A stretch of DNA of 39,444 bases from an uncultured Eubacteriales bacterium (GTDB lineage Bacteria > Bacillota > Clostridia > Oscillospirales > Butyricicoccaceae). Where the stretch lies: positions 1 to 39,444 of the forward strand of contig CAJTUM010000019.1 in the NCBI GenBank assembly GCA_910579575.1, read 5' to 3'. Within the stretch, counting starts at the first letter, position 1, and each line of letters begins with the position of its first letter. Below, piece by piece: positions 23,630 to 31,884 of this stretch. A program made the position numbers and the translations under genes. The notes under the pieces are model-generated. The model did not search any database. It was not told the DNA's origin and saw only the letters and a program-made list of their open reading frames with translations.

Positions 23630-24734
23630 CCTGCCCCTCCTGCTTGTCCCTGGCTTCCAGTTGCTCCGGCGCTTCCGTCTGTTCCCGCTTTTGTTTTTCT
23701 TTTTTCTGGTCGTGACCGGTGACGCTTAGGCCGATGAGGGCCGACGCCAGAATAGCCACCGCCAGAATGATGATCTTCATCTCGCCGCTGGTGGCCAGCA
23801 GCACGGCGGCCAACCCCAGCAGGGCGGAAAGCATATAGAGAATCGCCACAGACTGCTTTTGATCAAAGCCCATATCGATGAGCCGATGATGAACGTGGCC
23901 CCGATCGGCGTGCATAGGGCTTTGGCCTTTGGCCAGCCGGCGGACGATGGCGAACGACGTATCAAAAATGGGCAGCCCCAGAATAATGAAAGGCGCCGCG
24001 AAGGAAATGCCCACATAGAATTTGAACAGCCCCTGAATGGAAATCGTCGCCAAAATATACCCCAGAAACATGGAACCGGCGTCGCCCATAAAAATTTTGG
24101 CTGGATTCATGTTATAAGGCATAAAGCCGATGCAGGCGCCGGCCAACGCCGCCGTGACCACGGCAATATAGCCCTCGCTGACCAACAGGGCGATGGTGAA
24201 TACTGTAATGGAAGCGATGGCCGAGACGCCCACCGCCAGGCCGTCCAGCCCGTCGATCATGTTGACGGCGTTGGTCACGCCGACAATCCAAATCACTGTC
24301 AGCGGCAGAGCCAGCATTCCCAGCTCAAAATACCGCCCCTCGCCAAAGGGGTTCATCAGCCGCTCCACCACCACGCCGCTGCACGCCGGTATCAGCGCCG
24401 CCAGAATCTGGCCGGCCAGCTTGGTCAAGGGCTTCATGGGGCGGATATCGTCCGCCACGCCCAACAGCACGATGAGCACCGCCCCCAACAGGATGGATTT
24501 CATCTGGCTTTCCAGCCTGCCAAAGAGCAGGACGCTGATCAAAAAACCAAAAAAGATGGCCAGCCCCCCCAGCCGGGGAATGGGGGTTTTGTGCATTCGT
24601 CGGGCGTCTCGGGGCACGTCGATCGCCCCCACCTTCTTGGCGAAGATTTTGACCACTGGCGTTGTGGCAAAAGAAATAGCCAACGCCCCGGCGAAGGCAA
24701 AAAACGAGGTGATCAAGACGTTGTTATCGATCAT
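23613..24734 (-). CDS. tagO: Undecaprenyl-phosphate GlcNAc-1-phosphate transferase (TagO/WecA family)
   Basis: This polytopic membrane enzyme attaches GlcNAc-1-P from UDP-GlcNAc to undecaprenyl phosphate, the first step of wall teichoic acid or related polymers. About 373 residues with some ten hydrophobic segments carry HKTPIPRLGG, the Mg-binding DD pair (GVADDIRP), NMIDGLDGLAVG, MGDAGSMFLG and a histidine-rich cytosolic loop (HADRGHVHHRLID). The tail after residue 345 is charged. I chose ATG 24734 because GAGGAG is nine bases upstream; an in-frame TTG 24 bases earlier is weaker. It begins 20 bp after trpS and overlaps wecB. Confidence 0.94.
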   Translation of the reverse strand: MIDNNVLITSFFAFAGALAISFATTPVVKIFAKKVGAIDVPRDARRMHKTPIPRLGGLAIFFGFLISVLLFGRLESQMKSILLGAVLIVLLGVADDIRPMKPLTKLAGQILAALIPACSGVVVERLMNPFGEGRYFELGMLALPLTVIWIVGVTNAVNMIDGLDGLAVGVSAIASITVFTIALLVSEGYIAVVTAALAGACIGFMPYNMNPAKIFMGDAGSMFLGYILATISIQGLFKFYVGISFAAPFIILGLPIFDTSFAIVRRLAKGQSPMHADRGHVHHRLIDMGFDQKQSVAILYMLSALLGLAAVLLATSGEMKIIILAVAILASALIGLSVTGHDQKKEKQKREQTEAPEQLEARDKQEGQDGTKD

Positions 24735-24754
24735 TTTCCCATGCTCCTCATCAT

Positions 24755-25792
24755 TCAAAAGGGCTTTTTGACAAACCCCACTTTTTTATAGACCTTTTCC
24801 AGCGTGCGCGCCGCAATGCGGCCCGCCTGCCGGGCGCCTTCGGCATAAACCTGCTCTAGATACGCTTTGTCGGCCAGCAGCCGCTCAGTCTCCTCCCGCA
24901 CGGGCCTCAGAACTTCGACCACAGCCTCGCCAACGGCCTGCTTAAAATCGCCATATCCCTTGCCGGCAAATTCCGCCTCGGTCTGCTCTGGCGCACAGCC
25001 GGCGGCGGCGCTGTAGATGGCGATCAGATTGTTGATCCCGTCCTTTCCTTCGCCCCGCCGCACTTCGCTGCCCGAATCGGTGACGGCCCGCTTGAATTTT
25101 CGCATGATATCCTCGGGCTTGTCCATCAACAGCACAAAGGCGTTTTGATTGGAGTCGGATTTGCTCATCTTTTTCGTGGGCTCCGCCAGCGACATCACTT
25201 TGGCGCCTGGCCCTTGAATCAAAGGCTCTGGTATGGTAAAGACAGGGCCGTAGATCCCATTGAACCGCTGGGCGATATCCCGAGCGATTTCCACGTGCTG
25301 CTTCTGGTCCTGGCCCACGGGCACCATGTCCGTCTGATAGAGCAGAATATCCGAAGCCATCAACACCGGATAAGTGAACAGGCCGGCGTTGATATTGTCG
25401 GCGTACCGCTGGGATTTATCCTTAAATTGTGTCATGCGGGATAGCTCGCCGAACATGGTATAGCAATTCAGAACCCAAGCCAGCTCGGCGTGAGCCGCCA
25501 CATGGCTCTGGATGAACAGCAGGCTTTTTTCCGGGTCAATGCCGCAGGCGATATATTGAGCCAGCACCTCCAGCGTCTGGCGACGCAAAGCCGCCGGGTC
25601 TTGGCGCACAGTGATGGAATGCAGATTCACCACGCTGAAAATACAGCGGTTTTCCTCCTGCATGGCGGGCCAGTTGCGCAAAGCCCCCAAATAATTGCCT
25701 AGCGTTAGCTTGCCCGAGGGCTGCACGCCGCTGAAAACGGTTTTTTTCTGTTGTTCCGCCCCATTCTGCGGGGCCGCGTTCTGTTCCGTCAT
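24755..25792 (-). CDS. trpS: Tryptophanyl-tRNA synthetase
   Basis: This class Ic synthetase of 345 residues charges tRNA-Trp. The HIGH-type motif is PSGKLTLGNYLGA (residues 24-36) and the KMSKS loop is KKMSKSD. Also visible are LTYP-like LFTYPVLMASDILLYQTDMVPVGQDQKQHVE and FNGIYGPVF. The frame is open 48 codons further up, but AGGAGG lies eight bases before the ATG at 25792 and the upstream codons are not conserved-looking. The first 15 residues before the core are Gln/Ala rich and extra. No T-box sequence is seen in its leader. Confidence 0.96.
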   Translation of the reverse strand: MTEQNAAPQNGAEQQKKTVFSGVQPSGKLTLGNYLGALRNWPAMQEENRCIFSVVNLHSITVRQDPAALRRQTLEVLAQYIACGIDPEKSLLFIQSHVAAHAELAWVLNCYTMFGELSRMTQFKDKSQRYADNINAGLFTYPVLMASDILLYQTDMVPVGQDQKQHVEIARDIAQRFNGIYGPVFTIPEPLIQGPGAKVMSLAEPTKKMSKSDSNQNAFVLLMDKPEDIMRKFKRAVTDSGSEVRRGEGKDGINNLIAIYSAAAGCAPEQTEAEFAGKGYGDFKQAVGEAVVEVLRPVREETERLLADKAYLEQVYAEGARQAGRIAARTLEKVYKKVGFVKKPF

Positions 25793-25913
25793 GGTTTTTT
25801 CCTCCTGTTTCAAATTTTGTTCCTGCGCCGCCTGGCAAAGGCGCTCCTCGCCCTCCGCCGGCAGGCGGTCGGGCTCGGGGCCCTGGTCGGAGCGCCGCAG
25901 GGCGTATAGAATG

Positions 25914-25943
25914 ATATTACCACAATTCTTTGGCAAGTATCAA
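25914..25943 (-). promoter_or_regulatory. Possible promoter of the trpS-tagO-wecB operon
   Basis: On the minus strand TTGATA (25938-25943) is 18 bp from TAATAT (25914-25919). A roughly 110-base GC-rich leader follows, with a GCGCCT/AGGCGGCGC hairpin at about 25825-25845. The -10 match is moderate. Confidence 0.42.
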
Positions 25944-26038
25944 GACTTTTGCAGATTTTACAGGATAATTCCCGAGATTTTTGTCCAGAATACCAATCAG
26001 ATAATTCGTTGACATCCAACCGCAAGGGGGAACGCGCC

Positions 26039-27325
26039 ATGAACGAACAGAATATGCCCCGCAGGGTCGTCAGCTTTCTGCTGTGCGCCTGCCTGCTGTC
26101 CCTGGGGGCGGCCTTCCATTTTCGCAGCCAATATGAGGATTCCCAGAACCGGCTCAGCCGGCAGAGCCAATCCGCCTACGCCCAGCTGGTGAGCAGCGTC
26201 TCCGCCATGGAAACGGCTTTAGCCAAGGCCCAGTGCTCCGGCGACAAGGCCATGCTGGATCAGCTGAGCGCCCAAATCTGGCGGGAATCCGCCGGCGCCA
26301 GCTACGCTTTGGCCGCCCTGCCGCAAAACACGCCGGGGCTAGAGGAAGCCCAAAAATTTATCAATCAAACCGGAGAATACGCCTTTTCCCTAGTCCGCGG
26401 CCAACAGCCTTTGAGCCAGGAGCAATACCAGACCCTGGCCGACCTACGGCAGGCGGCGGACAGCCTGTGCGCCCGGCTGATGGATTATCAGGCCGTTTTG
26501 GGAGATTCGCTGGAATTCGGCGCGCCGGCCGCGGCGGTATCCAGCTTTGACTCCCAGTCGCCCCAACTGGCAGAATACCCGTCTCTGACCTATGACGGCC
26601 CTTTTTCCGACCACCTGGACCAGCAGGAGCCCCAAGCGCTGAAAATCCTGCCCCAGGTTTCCGCCGGAGACGCGGCCCGGCTAGCCGCCGCCTTCGCGGG
26701 CTGGGATCAGGACCCGACGCTGGCAGAAAAAACCCAAGGCGCTCTGCCCTGTTATCGGTTTGAATCAAACGGAACCAGTCTGTATATCACCGTCCAAGGC
26801 GGCCAGGTGCTGCTCTATTCCAACGGCCGAGACATCGGCCCGGCCCAGCTCTCTCCAGAACAGGGCGCTCAGCTGGCCGAACAGTTTCTGGAGGCCCAGG
26901 GTTTTCCCGGCATGAAACGGAGCTACTATGAAACGGCCCAAGGCGCCGTCACCGTCAATTTTGCCCCGGTGGAACAGGGCCGCACGCTGTATCCCGATTT
27001 GATTAAAGTTCAGGTGGCTCTGGATACCGGCGAAACCGTGGGCTTTGAAAGCCGAGGCTACCTGATGAACCACCATACCCGGCAGTTTGAGGCCTCCGCC
27101 CTATCCATCGATCAGGCCCAACAAAACCTCTCCCCTCTGCTGACAGTGGAAAGCCGGGACCGGGCCCTAATCCCCTCCGCCGGCCAGCAAGAGCTGGACT
27201 GCTATGAATTTCTGTGCCAAACCCCAGACGGAGGTCATTGTCTGGTTTATCTGGACGCTCAGACCGGCCGAGAGCGCAATATTTTGCTGTTGCTGGAAGG
27301 GGCGGAATCCACTTTGACCGCCTAA
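26039..27325 (+). CDS. ypeB: Spore germination protein YpeB
   Basis: YpeB sits in the spore inner membrane and is needed for assembly and stability of the cortex-lytic enzyme SleB. The 428-residue product has an N-terminal membrane helix (VVSFLLCACLLSLGAAFHF), the helical YpeB domain (about 30-190, with QSAYAQLVSSVSAMETALAKA) and two or three C-terminal PepSY-like repeats (AARLAAAFAGW..CYRFESNGTSLYITVQGGQVLLY and the last 150 residues). GGGGG precedes the ATG eight bases away; the upstream in-frame codons have no ribosome site. It is a lone gene ending at a strong terminator, with no sleB beside it. I cannot place a sigma-G promoter with confidence. Confidence 0.88.
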   Translation: MNEQNMPRRVVSFLLCACLLSLGAAFHFRSQYEDSQNRLSRQSQSAYAQLVSSVSAMETALAKAQCSGDKAMLDQLSAQIWRESAGASYALAALPQNTPGLEEAQKFINQTGEYAFSLVRGQQPLSQEQYQTLADLRQAADSLCARLMDYQAVLGDSLEFGAPAAAVSSFDSQSPQLAEYPSLTYDGPFSDHLDQQEPQALKILPQVSAGDAARLAAAFAGWDQDPTLAEKTQGALPCYRFESNGTSLYITVQGGQVLLYSNGRDIGPAQLSPEQGAQLAEQFLEAQGFPGMKRSYYETAQGAVTVNFAPVEQGRTLYPDLIKVQVALDTGETVGFESRGYLMNHHTRQFEASALSIDQAQQNLSPLLTVESRDRALIPSAGQQELDCYEFLCQTPDGGHCLVYLDAQTGRERNILLLLEGAESTLTA

Positions 27326-27372
27326 CCGCCGCGGCTCTTTGCGTCTTTGCTCCGAATCGAACAAAAACAACG

Positions 27373-27410
27373 ACATCAAGCCCGCCGACAAACGCCGGCG
27401 GGCTTGATGT
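27373..27410. terminator. Bidirectional terminator after ypeB
   Basis: A 15-bp perfect stem (27373-27387 with 27396-27410, loop of 8) ends both ypeB and the flavoprotein gene. The minus-strand tail is CGTTGTTTTTG; the plus tail, GTTTCC, is weaker. Nothing else is seen in 27411-27549. Confidence 0.75.
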
Positions 27411-27549
27411 GTTTCCGTTCCAAAGCGCCTCTCTATCCATCTCCCGACCCGCTTCTGTCTCCCCAACGCCTTACCTCGCTATTTCCAGCCCATCGCGATC
27501 CGAAACAATTGTAAAAAAAATTATTCCTTTGTTGCCTATGCGGCCCCGT

Positions 27550-28107
27550 TTATTCGCCGCAAAGACGGCTGAGCCCTCGAGCCATTTCCCGGGCTTCGGC
27601 CAGCGCGGCTTGGTCTTGGGCGGCGGGCAGCTTGTCGGTGCGCAGGCTGACGGCCTGCCCCCAAACCTGAGCGCCCAACTCCCGCAGAATGATAGCGGCG
27701 GTGTGCAAAGCGCAGGAAGGGTCTTTGGTGCTGCCGCCGCCGACCAGCAGCGCCACCCCCGCTTTTTCCGGTCCAGGCAAAACGATCCCCCGCCGGCGGG
27801 CGGCGTAAAGAGCTTGAAACCGGCTGCACAACGACAGCAGCGGTCCTGTCAACGTGGAAAAATACAAAGGCGAAGCAATCGCCAGCACGTCCGCTTCAGC
27901 AGCGGCTTGGTAAATCTGCTCCATATCGTCCTGAATCCGGCATCCGCCGCCCCGCATACAGGCTCGACAGTCTACACAGGGAGAGACGTTCATCCGGTAA
28001 GCGTCGATCTGCCAAATCTCTCCCTTCAGCCCTTCCCGAAAAGCCTGAATCAAAGCGGCCGTGTCCCCTTGGGGCCGGGGAGAGCCGTTGAGTATCAGCG
28101 TTTTCAT
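27550..28107 (-). CDS. Flavodoxin-fold NAD(P)H-dependent oxidoreductase with Cys motif
   Basis: This 185-residue protein is of the NADPH-dependent FMN reductase/iron-sulfur flavoprotein class. The N-terminal ILNGSPRPQGDT is the FMN phosphate loop, and ASPLYFSTLTGPLLSLCSRF is the second FMN segment. Between them CVDCRACMRGGGC has the Cys spacing of Isf-type proteins, so a 4Fe-4S cluster is possible. AAGGAG is seven bases before the ATG; the longer frame runs back into the glutamine synthetase gene and is rejected. It follows that gene by 23 bp and is probably co-transcribed. The substrate is unknown. Confidence 0.82.
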   Translation of the reverse strand: MKTLILNGSPRPQGDTAALIQAFREGLKGEIWQIDAYRMNVSPCVDCRACMRGGGCRIQDDMEQIYQAAAEADVLAIASPLYFSTLTGPLLSLCSRFQALYAARRRGIVLPGPEKAGVALLVGGGSTKDPSCALHTAAIILRELGAQVWGQAVSLRTDKLPAAQDQAALAEAREMARGLSRLCGE

Positions 28108-28130
28108 CCAATCGCTCCTTCCTTTCCGCG

Positions 28131-30218
28131 TTATACGCCGAATAAAAGCCGGGCATAGGCGGGGTACGGCCAGTATTCCTCCGCCACGACGGCTTCCAGC
28201 CCGTCGGCCAACGCCCGAACCTCCTGCATGGAGACAAAGATCACATCCCGGTAATATTCCCCGCAGGCCAGAGCGGTTTCCTGATCCTTCACCCCCAGCA
28301 GCTCCCGCTCCAGCTGCTCCACCCGGCGGCCGAGCAGGGCGTTCATCGAGGAGAGCCTGGCGCACAGCTCGGTTTCGTATCCGGCGTCAATCTCCGGGCT
28401 CAGGCTGCGCTTGTCCAACGCGGCTCGACATAAATCGGCCCCATAGCGGCTGGCGGCTGGCATGATCTGCTTTCTGCACATATCGATCATAGTCAGCGCC
28501 TCGATACGCAGCGTTTTGCAATAGCTGTCCAACATAATTTCGGTTCGAGACCGGATTTCCTCTTCGGTCAACACGCCGTGGCGCGCAAACAGCTGGATAT
28601 TTTTCGGCGCCGTAAAGCAGCGCAGCGCGTCCACAGCGGTTTTTAGGTTGGGCAAGCCCCGGCGAGCCGCTTCCTGTTCCCATTCCTCCGCATAGTTGTT
28701 GCCGTTGAAAATAATCCTCTTGTGCTCCTTTAGAGCCTGACGAAGCAGGCTCTGAAGAGCGCCGTTGAAATCTTCCGCCCCCTCCAGCCGGTCCGCAAAG
28801 CGCCGCAGCTGCTCGGCCACGATGGTGTTGAGGATAAAATTAGGCCCAGAAAGGGAAACGGCGGAACCCGGCATCCGAAACTCAAATTTATTGCCGGTGA
28901 AGGCAAAGGGCGACGTTCTGTTCCGGTCGGTGGCGTCCTTCGGAATGGGAGGCAAAGCGTGGACGCCCACTTTAATTTCCATCCGATCCCGGCGGACATA
29001 TTCGCTCTCCTCCATAATGGATTCCAAAATGGCGGTGATTTCGTCTCCCAAAAACATGGAGACGATGGGCGGCGGCGCCTCGGCGCCCCCCAGGCGGCAG
29101 TCGTTGCCGGCAGTGGCCACGGCCACCCGCAGCAGGTCGGCATATTCGTCCACAGCGCAGATGACTGCAGTGAGGAAAAGCAAGAATTGGGCGTTTTGTT
29201 CTGGCGAATCCCCGGGCTCCAGCAGGTTGACGCCGGCGTCGGAGGCCAGCGACCAATTGTTGTGCTTGCCGCTGCCGTTGACGCCGGCAAAGGGCTTTTC
29301 GTGAAGAATACAGGCCAAGCCGTGGCGCTGGGCCACGGTTTTCATCATTTCCATGGTCAGCTGGTTGTGGTCCACGGCGGTATTGACGTCAGTGAAGGCC
29401 GGGGCCAGCTCGTGCTGGGCCGGAGCGACCTCGTTGTGCTCAGTTTTAGCATAAATTCCCAACCGCCAGAGCTGCTCGTCCAGCTCCTTCATAAAGGCGG
29501 AAACCCGGGGCTTGATGGAGCCGTAATAGTGGTCCTCCATCTCCTGCCCTTTGGGCGGCCGCGCGCCGAACAGCGTGCGCCCGCAGAGCACCAAATCCTG
29601 CCGCCGCTCAAAAAGCTCCCGGTCGATGAGAAAATATTCCTGTTCCGCGCCCAGGGTGGGAATCACCTTTTGGACCTCCTGATTGCCAAAAAGCCGCAGC
29701 GCCCGCAGAGCCTGGCGGCTCAGAGCCTCCGCCGAGCGAAGCAACGGCGTCTTTTTGTCCAGCGCATGGCCGCCGTAGGAGCAGAAAACAGTCGGCACGC
29801 ACAGAACGCCGTCTTTAATGAAGGCGTAGGAGGTGGGGTCCCAGGCGGTGTATCCCCGCGCCTCAAAGGCGCCCCGCAGGCCGCCGGAGGGGAAGCTGGA
29901 GGCGTCGCTTTCGCCTCGTATCAGCTCGCCGCCGGAAAACTCCATAATCACGCCGCCGCGGGCGGGGGTGAGAAAAGATTCGTGTTTCTCCGCCGTAATG
30001 CCGGTCATGGGCTGAAACCAATGGGTAAAATGTGTGCAGCCCCGCTCGATCGCCCAATCCTTCATGGCGTTGGCCACCACGCCGGCCACGTTTTGATCCA
30101 GGCTTTTGCCCAAACGGATGGTTTGCTTCAGCGCCCGGTAAGTTTCCTTGGGCAAGCGCTGCTCCATGGTCTTGTCGTCAAAGACCATGGAGCCAAAGGT
30201 TTCCGGTAAATTTGTCAT
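28131..30218 (-). CDS. glnN: Glutamine synthetase type III
   Basis: This 695-residue GSIII enzyme makes glutamine from glutamate, ammonia and ATP in the cytoplasm. The length and motifs separate it from the shorter GSI: FTHWFQPMTG, LGAEQEYFLID, YYGSIKPRVSAFMKELDEQLW, KTEHNEVAPAQHELAP, EKPFAGVNGSGKHNNWS and RNRTSPFAFTGNKFEFR. AAGGAGG precedes the ATG at 30218; the frame is open further upstream but through the promoter and terminator described below. It is divergent from purA. No GlnR-type box is evident; control appears to lie in its leader terminator. Confidence 0.95.
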   Translation of the reverse strand: MTNLPETFGSMVFDDKTMEQRLPKETYRALKQTIRLGKSLDQNVAGVVANAMKDWAIERGCTHFTHWFQPMTGITAEKHESFLTPARGGVIMEFSGGELIRGESDASSFPSGGLRGAFEARGYTAWDPTSYAFIKDGVLCVPTVFCSYGGHALDKKTPLLRSAEALSRQALRALRLFGNQEVQKVIPTLGAEQEYFLIDRELFERRQDLVLCGRTLFGARPPKGQEMEDHYYGSIKPRVSAFMKELDEQLWRLGIYAKTEHNEVAPAQHELAPAFTDVNTAVDHNQLTMEMMKTVAQRHGLACILHEKPFAGVNGSGKHNNWSLASDAGVNLLEPGDSPEQNAQFLLFLTAVICAVDEYADLLRVAVATAGNDCRLGGAEAPPPIVSMFLGDEITAILESIMEESEYVRRDRMEIKVGVHALPPIPKDATDRNRTSPFAFTGNKFEFRMPGSAVSLSGPNFILNTIVAEQLRRFADRLEGAEDFNGALQSLLRQALKEHKRIIFNGNNYAEEWEQEAARRGLPNLKTAVDALRCFTAPKNIQLFARHGVLTEEEIRSRTEIMLDSYCKTLRIEALTMIDMCRKQIMPAASRYGADLCRAALDKRSLSPEIDAGYETELCARLSSMNALLGRRVEQLERELLGVKDQETALACGEYYRDVIFVSMQEVRALADGLEAVVAEEYWPYPAYARLLFGV

Positions 30219-30252
30219 CTTCGTTCCTCCTTCGCGTCGTTCCTCTGCGTTC

Positions 30253-30303
30253 AAAAAAACAAAAAGCGCCGCAGGACGAAACCGTCCCGCGGCGCCTTTG
30301 CCG
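30253..30303 (-). promoter_or_regulatory. Leader attenuator of glutamine synthetase: AAAGGC hexaloop hairpin versus terminator
   Basis: Two exclusive minus-strand structures begin about three bases after the predicted transcript start. Structure A is a hairpin CGGC-AAAGGC-GCCG (30303-30290), directly followed by a 7-bp hairpin (30289-30272). Structure B is a 17-bp terminator stem (30299-30283 with 30278-30262, loop GTTT) followed by TTTTTGTTTTTTT down to 30253. All of the hexaloop and the 3' arm of A are used in B. The terminator lies before the ribosome site, so readthrough is required for expression. Confidence 0.72.
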
Positions 30304-30311
30304 TTTGTTTT

Positions 30312-30340
30312 ATCATACTCCGGTCGGCGGCCGACGTCAA
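30312..30340 (-). promoter_or_regulatory. Promoter of glutamine synthetase
   Basis: On the minus strand TTGACG (30335-30340), 17 bp, TATGAT (30312-30317). The predicted start is near 30305. The 84 bp between this and the purA promoter (30341-30424) hold a GGCGG/CCGCC repeat and the palindrome-like ATTTTTGCAAAAT but no gene. Confidence 0.75.
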
Positions 30341-30424
30341 GCGTTTTTTCAAAGATCCGCAATCTCTCCCGGCGGCCTTCCGCCTCAGAAAGCGATAAAA
30401 TTTTTGCAAAATGCCCCCCGCCTC

Positions 30425-30453
30425 TTGACGGGGTTTTCCGCGTCATATATAAT
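30425..30453 (+). promoter_or_regulatory. Promoter of the purA operon
   Basis: TTGACG (30425-30430), 17 bp, TATAAT (30448-30453), with the start predicted near 30460. It has the same -35 as the divergent glutamine synthetase promoter. Confidence 0.82.
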
Positions 30454-30462
30454 AATAGGGCG

Positions 30463-30529
30463 ATGAACAAAGGCGTTCATTAAAGGGTGAAAGAGTTGCT
30501 TTTGTCCTTTAATGGGCGTCTGTTTTTTT
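30463..30529 (+). promoter_or_regulatory. Leader attenuator of purA: AAAGGC hexaloop hairpin versus terminator
   Basis: Structure A is a 6-bp hairpin ATGAAC-AAAGGC-GTTCAT (30463-30480), directly followed by a second hairpin (30481-30511). Structure B is a 23-bp stem with several G-U pairs (30471-30493 with 30499-30521, loop AGTTG), then G and seven Ts (30523-30529), a strong intrinsic terminator. B consumes AGGC of the loop and the whole 3' arm of A. The ribosome site comes after the T-run. The octamer CAAAGGCG is shared with the divergent leader at the equivalent place. Confidence 0.75.
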
Positions 30530-30567
30530 GCGCCGGACTTTCACTCAAAGGGAGGAACCGATTTATT

Positions 30568-31842
30568 ATGCTTACCGCAATCACAGGCATCAACTGGGGC
30601 GACGAGGGCAAAGGCCGCATGGTGGACCTTTTGTCCGAAACCTATGGAATCGTAGCCCGCTACCAGGGCGGCAACAACGCAGGCCACACCGTGGTCAACC
30701 CCCTGGGAAAATTCATTCTCAACCTGCTGCCCTCCGGCATCCTGCGGCCCGAAGTGACCAATATCATGGGCCCGGGCATGGTAATCGATCTGGAGCATTT
30801 AAACGGCGAAATGGACAAGTTGCGCCAGGCCGGGGTTTCCATCTCCCCGGACAACCTGAAAATCAGCGACAAAGCCGTGATCTGCCTGCCTTATCACAAA
30901 ATGCTGGACAACTTAGAGGAAGACCGGTTGGGCGACGCCAAATTCGGCTCCACCCGCCGGGGCATCGCCCCGGTCTATGGCGACAAATACATGAAGCGGG
31001 GCCTACGCATGGGGGATTTGCTGTATCCTCAGGCCATGGAGGCCCGGCTCCAGAGCATTGTGGAGTGGAAAAACCTCACTGTAGCCAACGGATACAAGGC
31101 GGAGGCGATCCGCGTGGAAGACGTTATGGCCTGGCTGAAAACCTATGGAGACCCGCTGAAGGAATTTGTCTGCGACACGGGACTCTATCTGGAGGAAGCG
31201 GCCCAAGCGGGCCGAGACATCTTGTTTGAGGCTCAGTTGGGCGCTTTGCGGGATATCGATTTTGGCATCTATCCCTATACCTCCTCCTCTTCCACCATCG
31301 CCGCTTACGCCCCAATCGGCTCGGGCGTTCCTGGCCGCAAGCTGGATAAAAGCGTCGGCGTCATGAAGGCGTATTCCTCCTGTGTGGGAGAAGGCCCCTT
31401 TACTGTGGAGCTTTTCGGCGAAGAGGCGGACCGGCTGCGGCAGGCTGGCGGCGAATATGGCGCGGCCACCGGCCGGCCCCGCCGGGTGGGGCCCTTCGAC
31501 TGCGTGGCCTCCCGCTACGGCGCCCGGCTCCAAGGGGCGGACGAAATCGCCCTGACCAAATTAGACGTGCTGTCCTATCTGGATACCATTCCCGTTTGCA
31601 TAGCCTACCAAATAGAAGGCGAACAGACGGAGGAATTCCCCGTCGGGCCTCGGCTGGCTTTCGCCAAACCGGTTTATGACTATCTGCCCGGCTGGAAAAC
31701 CGATCTCTCCGGCTGCCGCCGCCCGGAAGAGCTGCCTCGGCAGGCTCTGGATTACATCCGTTACCTGGAAAAAACCGTGGGACGCCCCATCCGCTATGTA
31801 TCCGTGGGCGCTCAGCGGGAACAATATCTTCAAATGGGTTAA
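30568..31842 (+). CDS. purA: Adenylosuccinate synthetase
   Basis: This cytoplasmic enzyme joins IMP and aspartate using GTP, the committed step to AMP. The 424-residue product begins MLTAITGINWGDEGKGR (P-loop with the catalytic Asp). It continues with YQGGNNAGHTVV, STRRGIAPVYGDK, SSSSTIAAYAPIG (a variant of the central IMP loop) and RRVGPFDC. GGGAGG lies 12 bases before the ATG; the frame is open upstream only through the terminator. It is the first gene of a rightward operon with the ANTAR regulator, purF, dapF and nadE. No other purine genes are nearby. Confidence 0.95.
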   Translation: MLTAITGINWGDEGKGRMVDLLSETYGIVARYQGGNNAGHTVVNPLGKFILNLLPSGILRPEVTNIMGPGMVIDLEHLNGEMDKLRQAGVSISPDNLKISDKAVICLPYHKMLDNLEEDRLGDAKFGSTRRGIAPVYGDKYMKRGLRMGDLLYPQAMEARLQSIVEWKNLTVANGYKAEAIRVEDVMAWLKTYGDPLKEFVCDTGLYLEEAAQAGRDILFEAQLGALRDIDFGIYPYTSSSSTIAAYAPIGSGVPGRKLDKSVGVMKAYSSCVGEGPFTVELFGEEADRLRQAGGEYGAATGRPRRVGPFDCVASRYGARLQGADEIALTKLDVLSYLDTIPVCIAYQIEGEQTEEFPVGPRLAFAKPVYDYLPGWKTDLSGCRRPEELPRQALDYIRYLEKTVGRPIRYVSVGAQREQYLQMG

Positions 31843-31884
31843 AACGACGTTCCCGCAAATGCGCAAATCCGGGGAGGCGGTCAT

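Noticed and set aside
25793..26038. T-box before trpS and a sigma-G promoter before ypeB
   Set aside because: No T-box consensus was found, and no sigma-G-like -35/-10 pair with proper spacing could be placed; AT-rich text alone is not evidence.
30463..30483. Short open frame in the purA leader (ATG, five codons, TAA) that could be a leader peptide
   Set aside because: It starts about four bases from the predicted 5' end with no ribosome site, and its codons show no regulatory run. The same bases are better explained as the hexaloop hairpin.
30487..30567. Upstream extension of purA by 27 codons
   Set aside because: It would run through the terminator stem and T-run; the conserved N-terminus and GGGAGG site mark the ATG at 30568.
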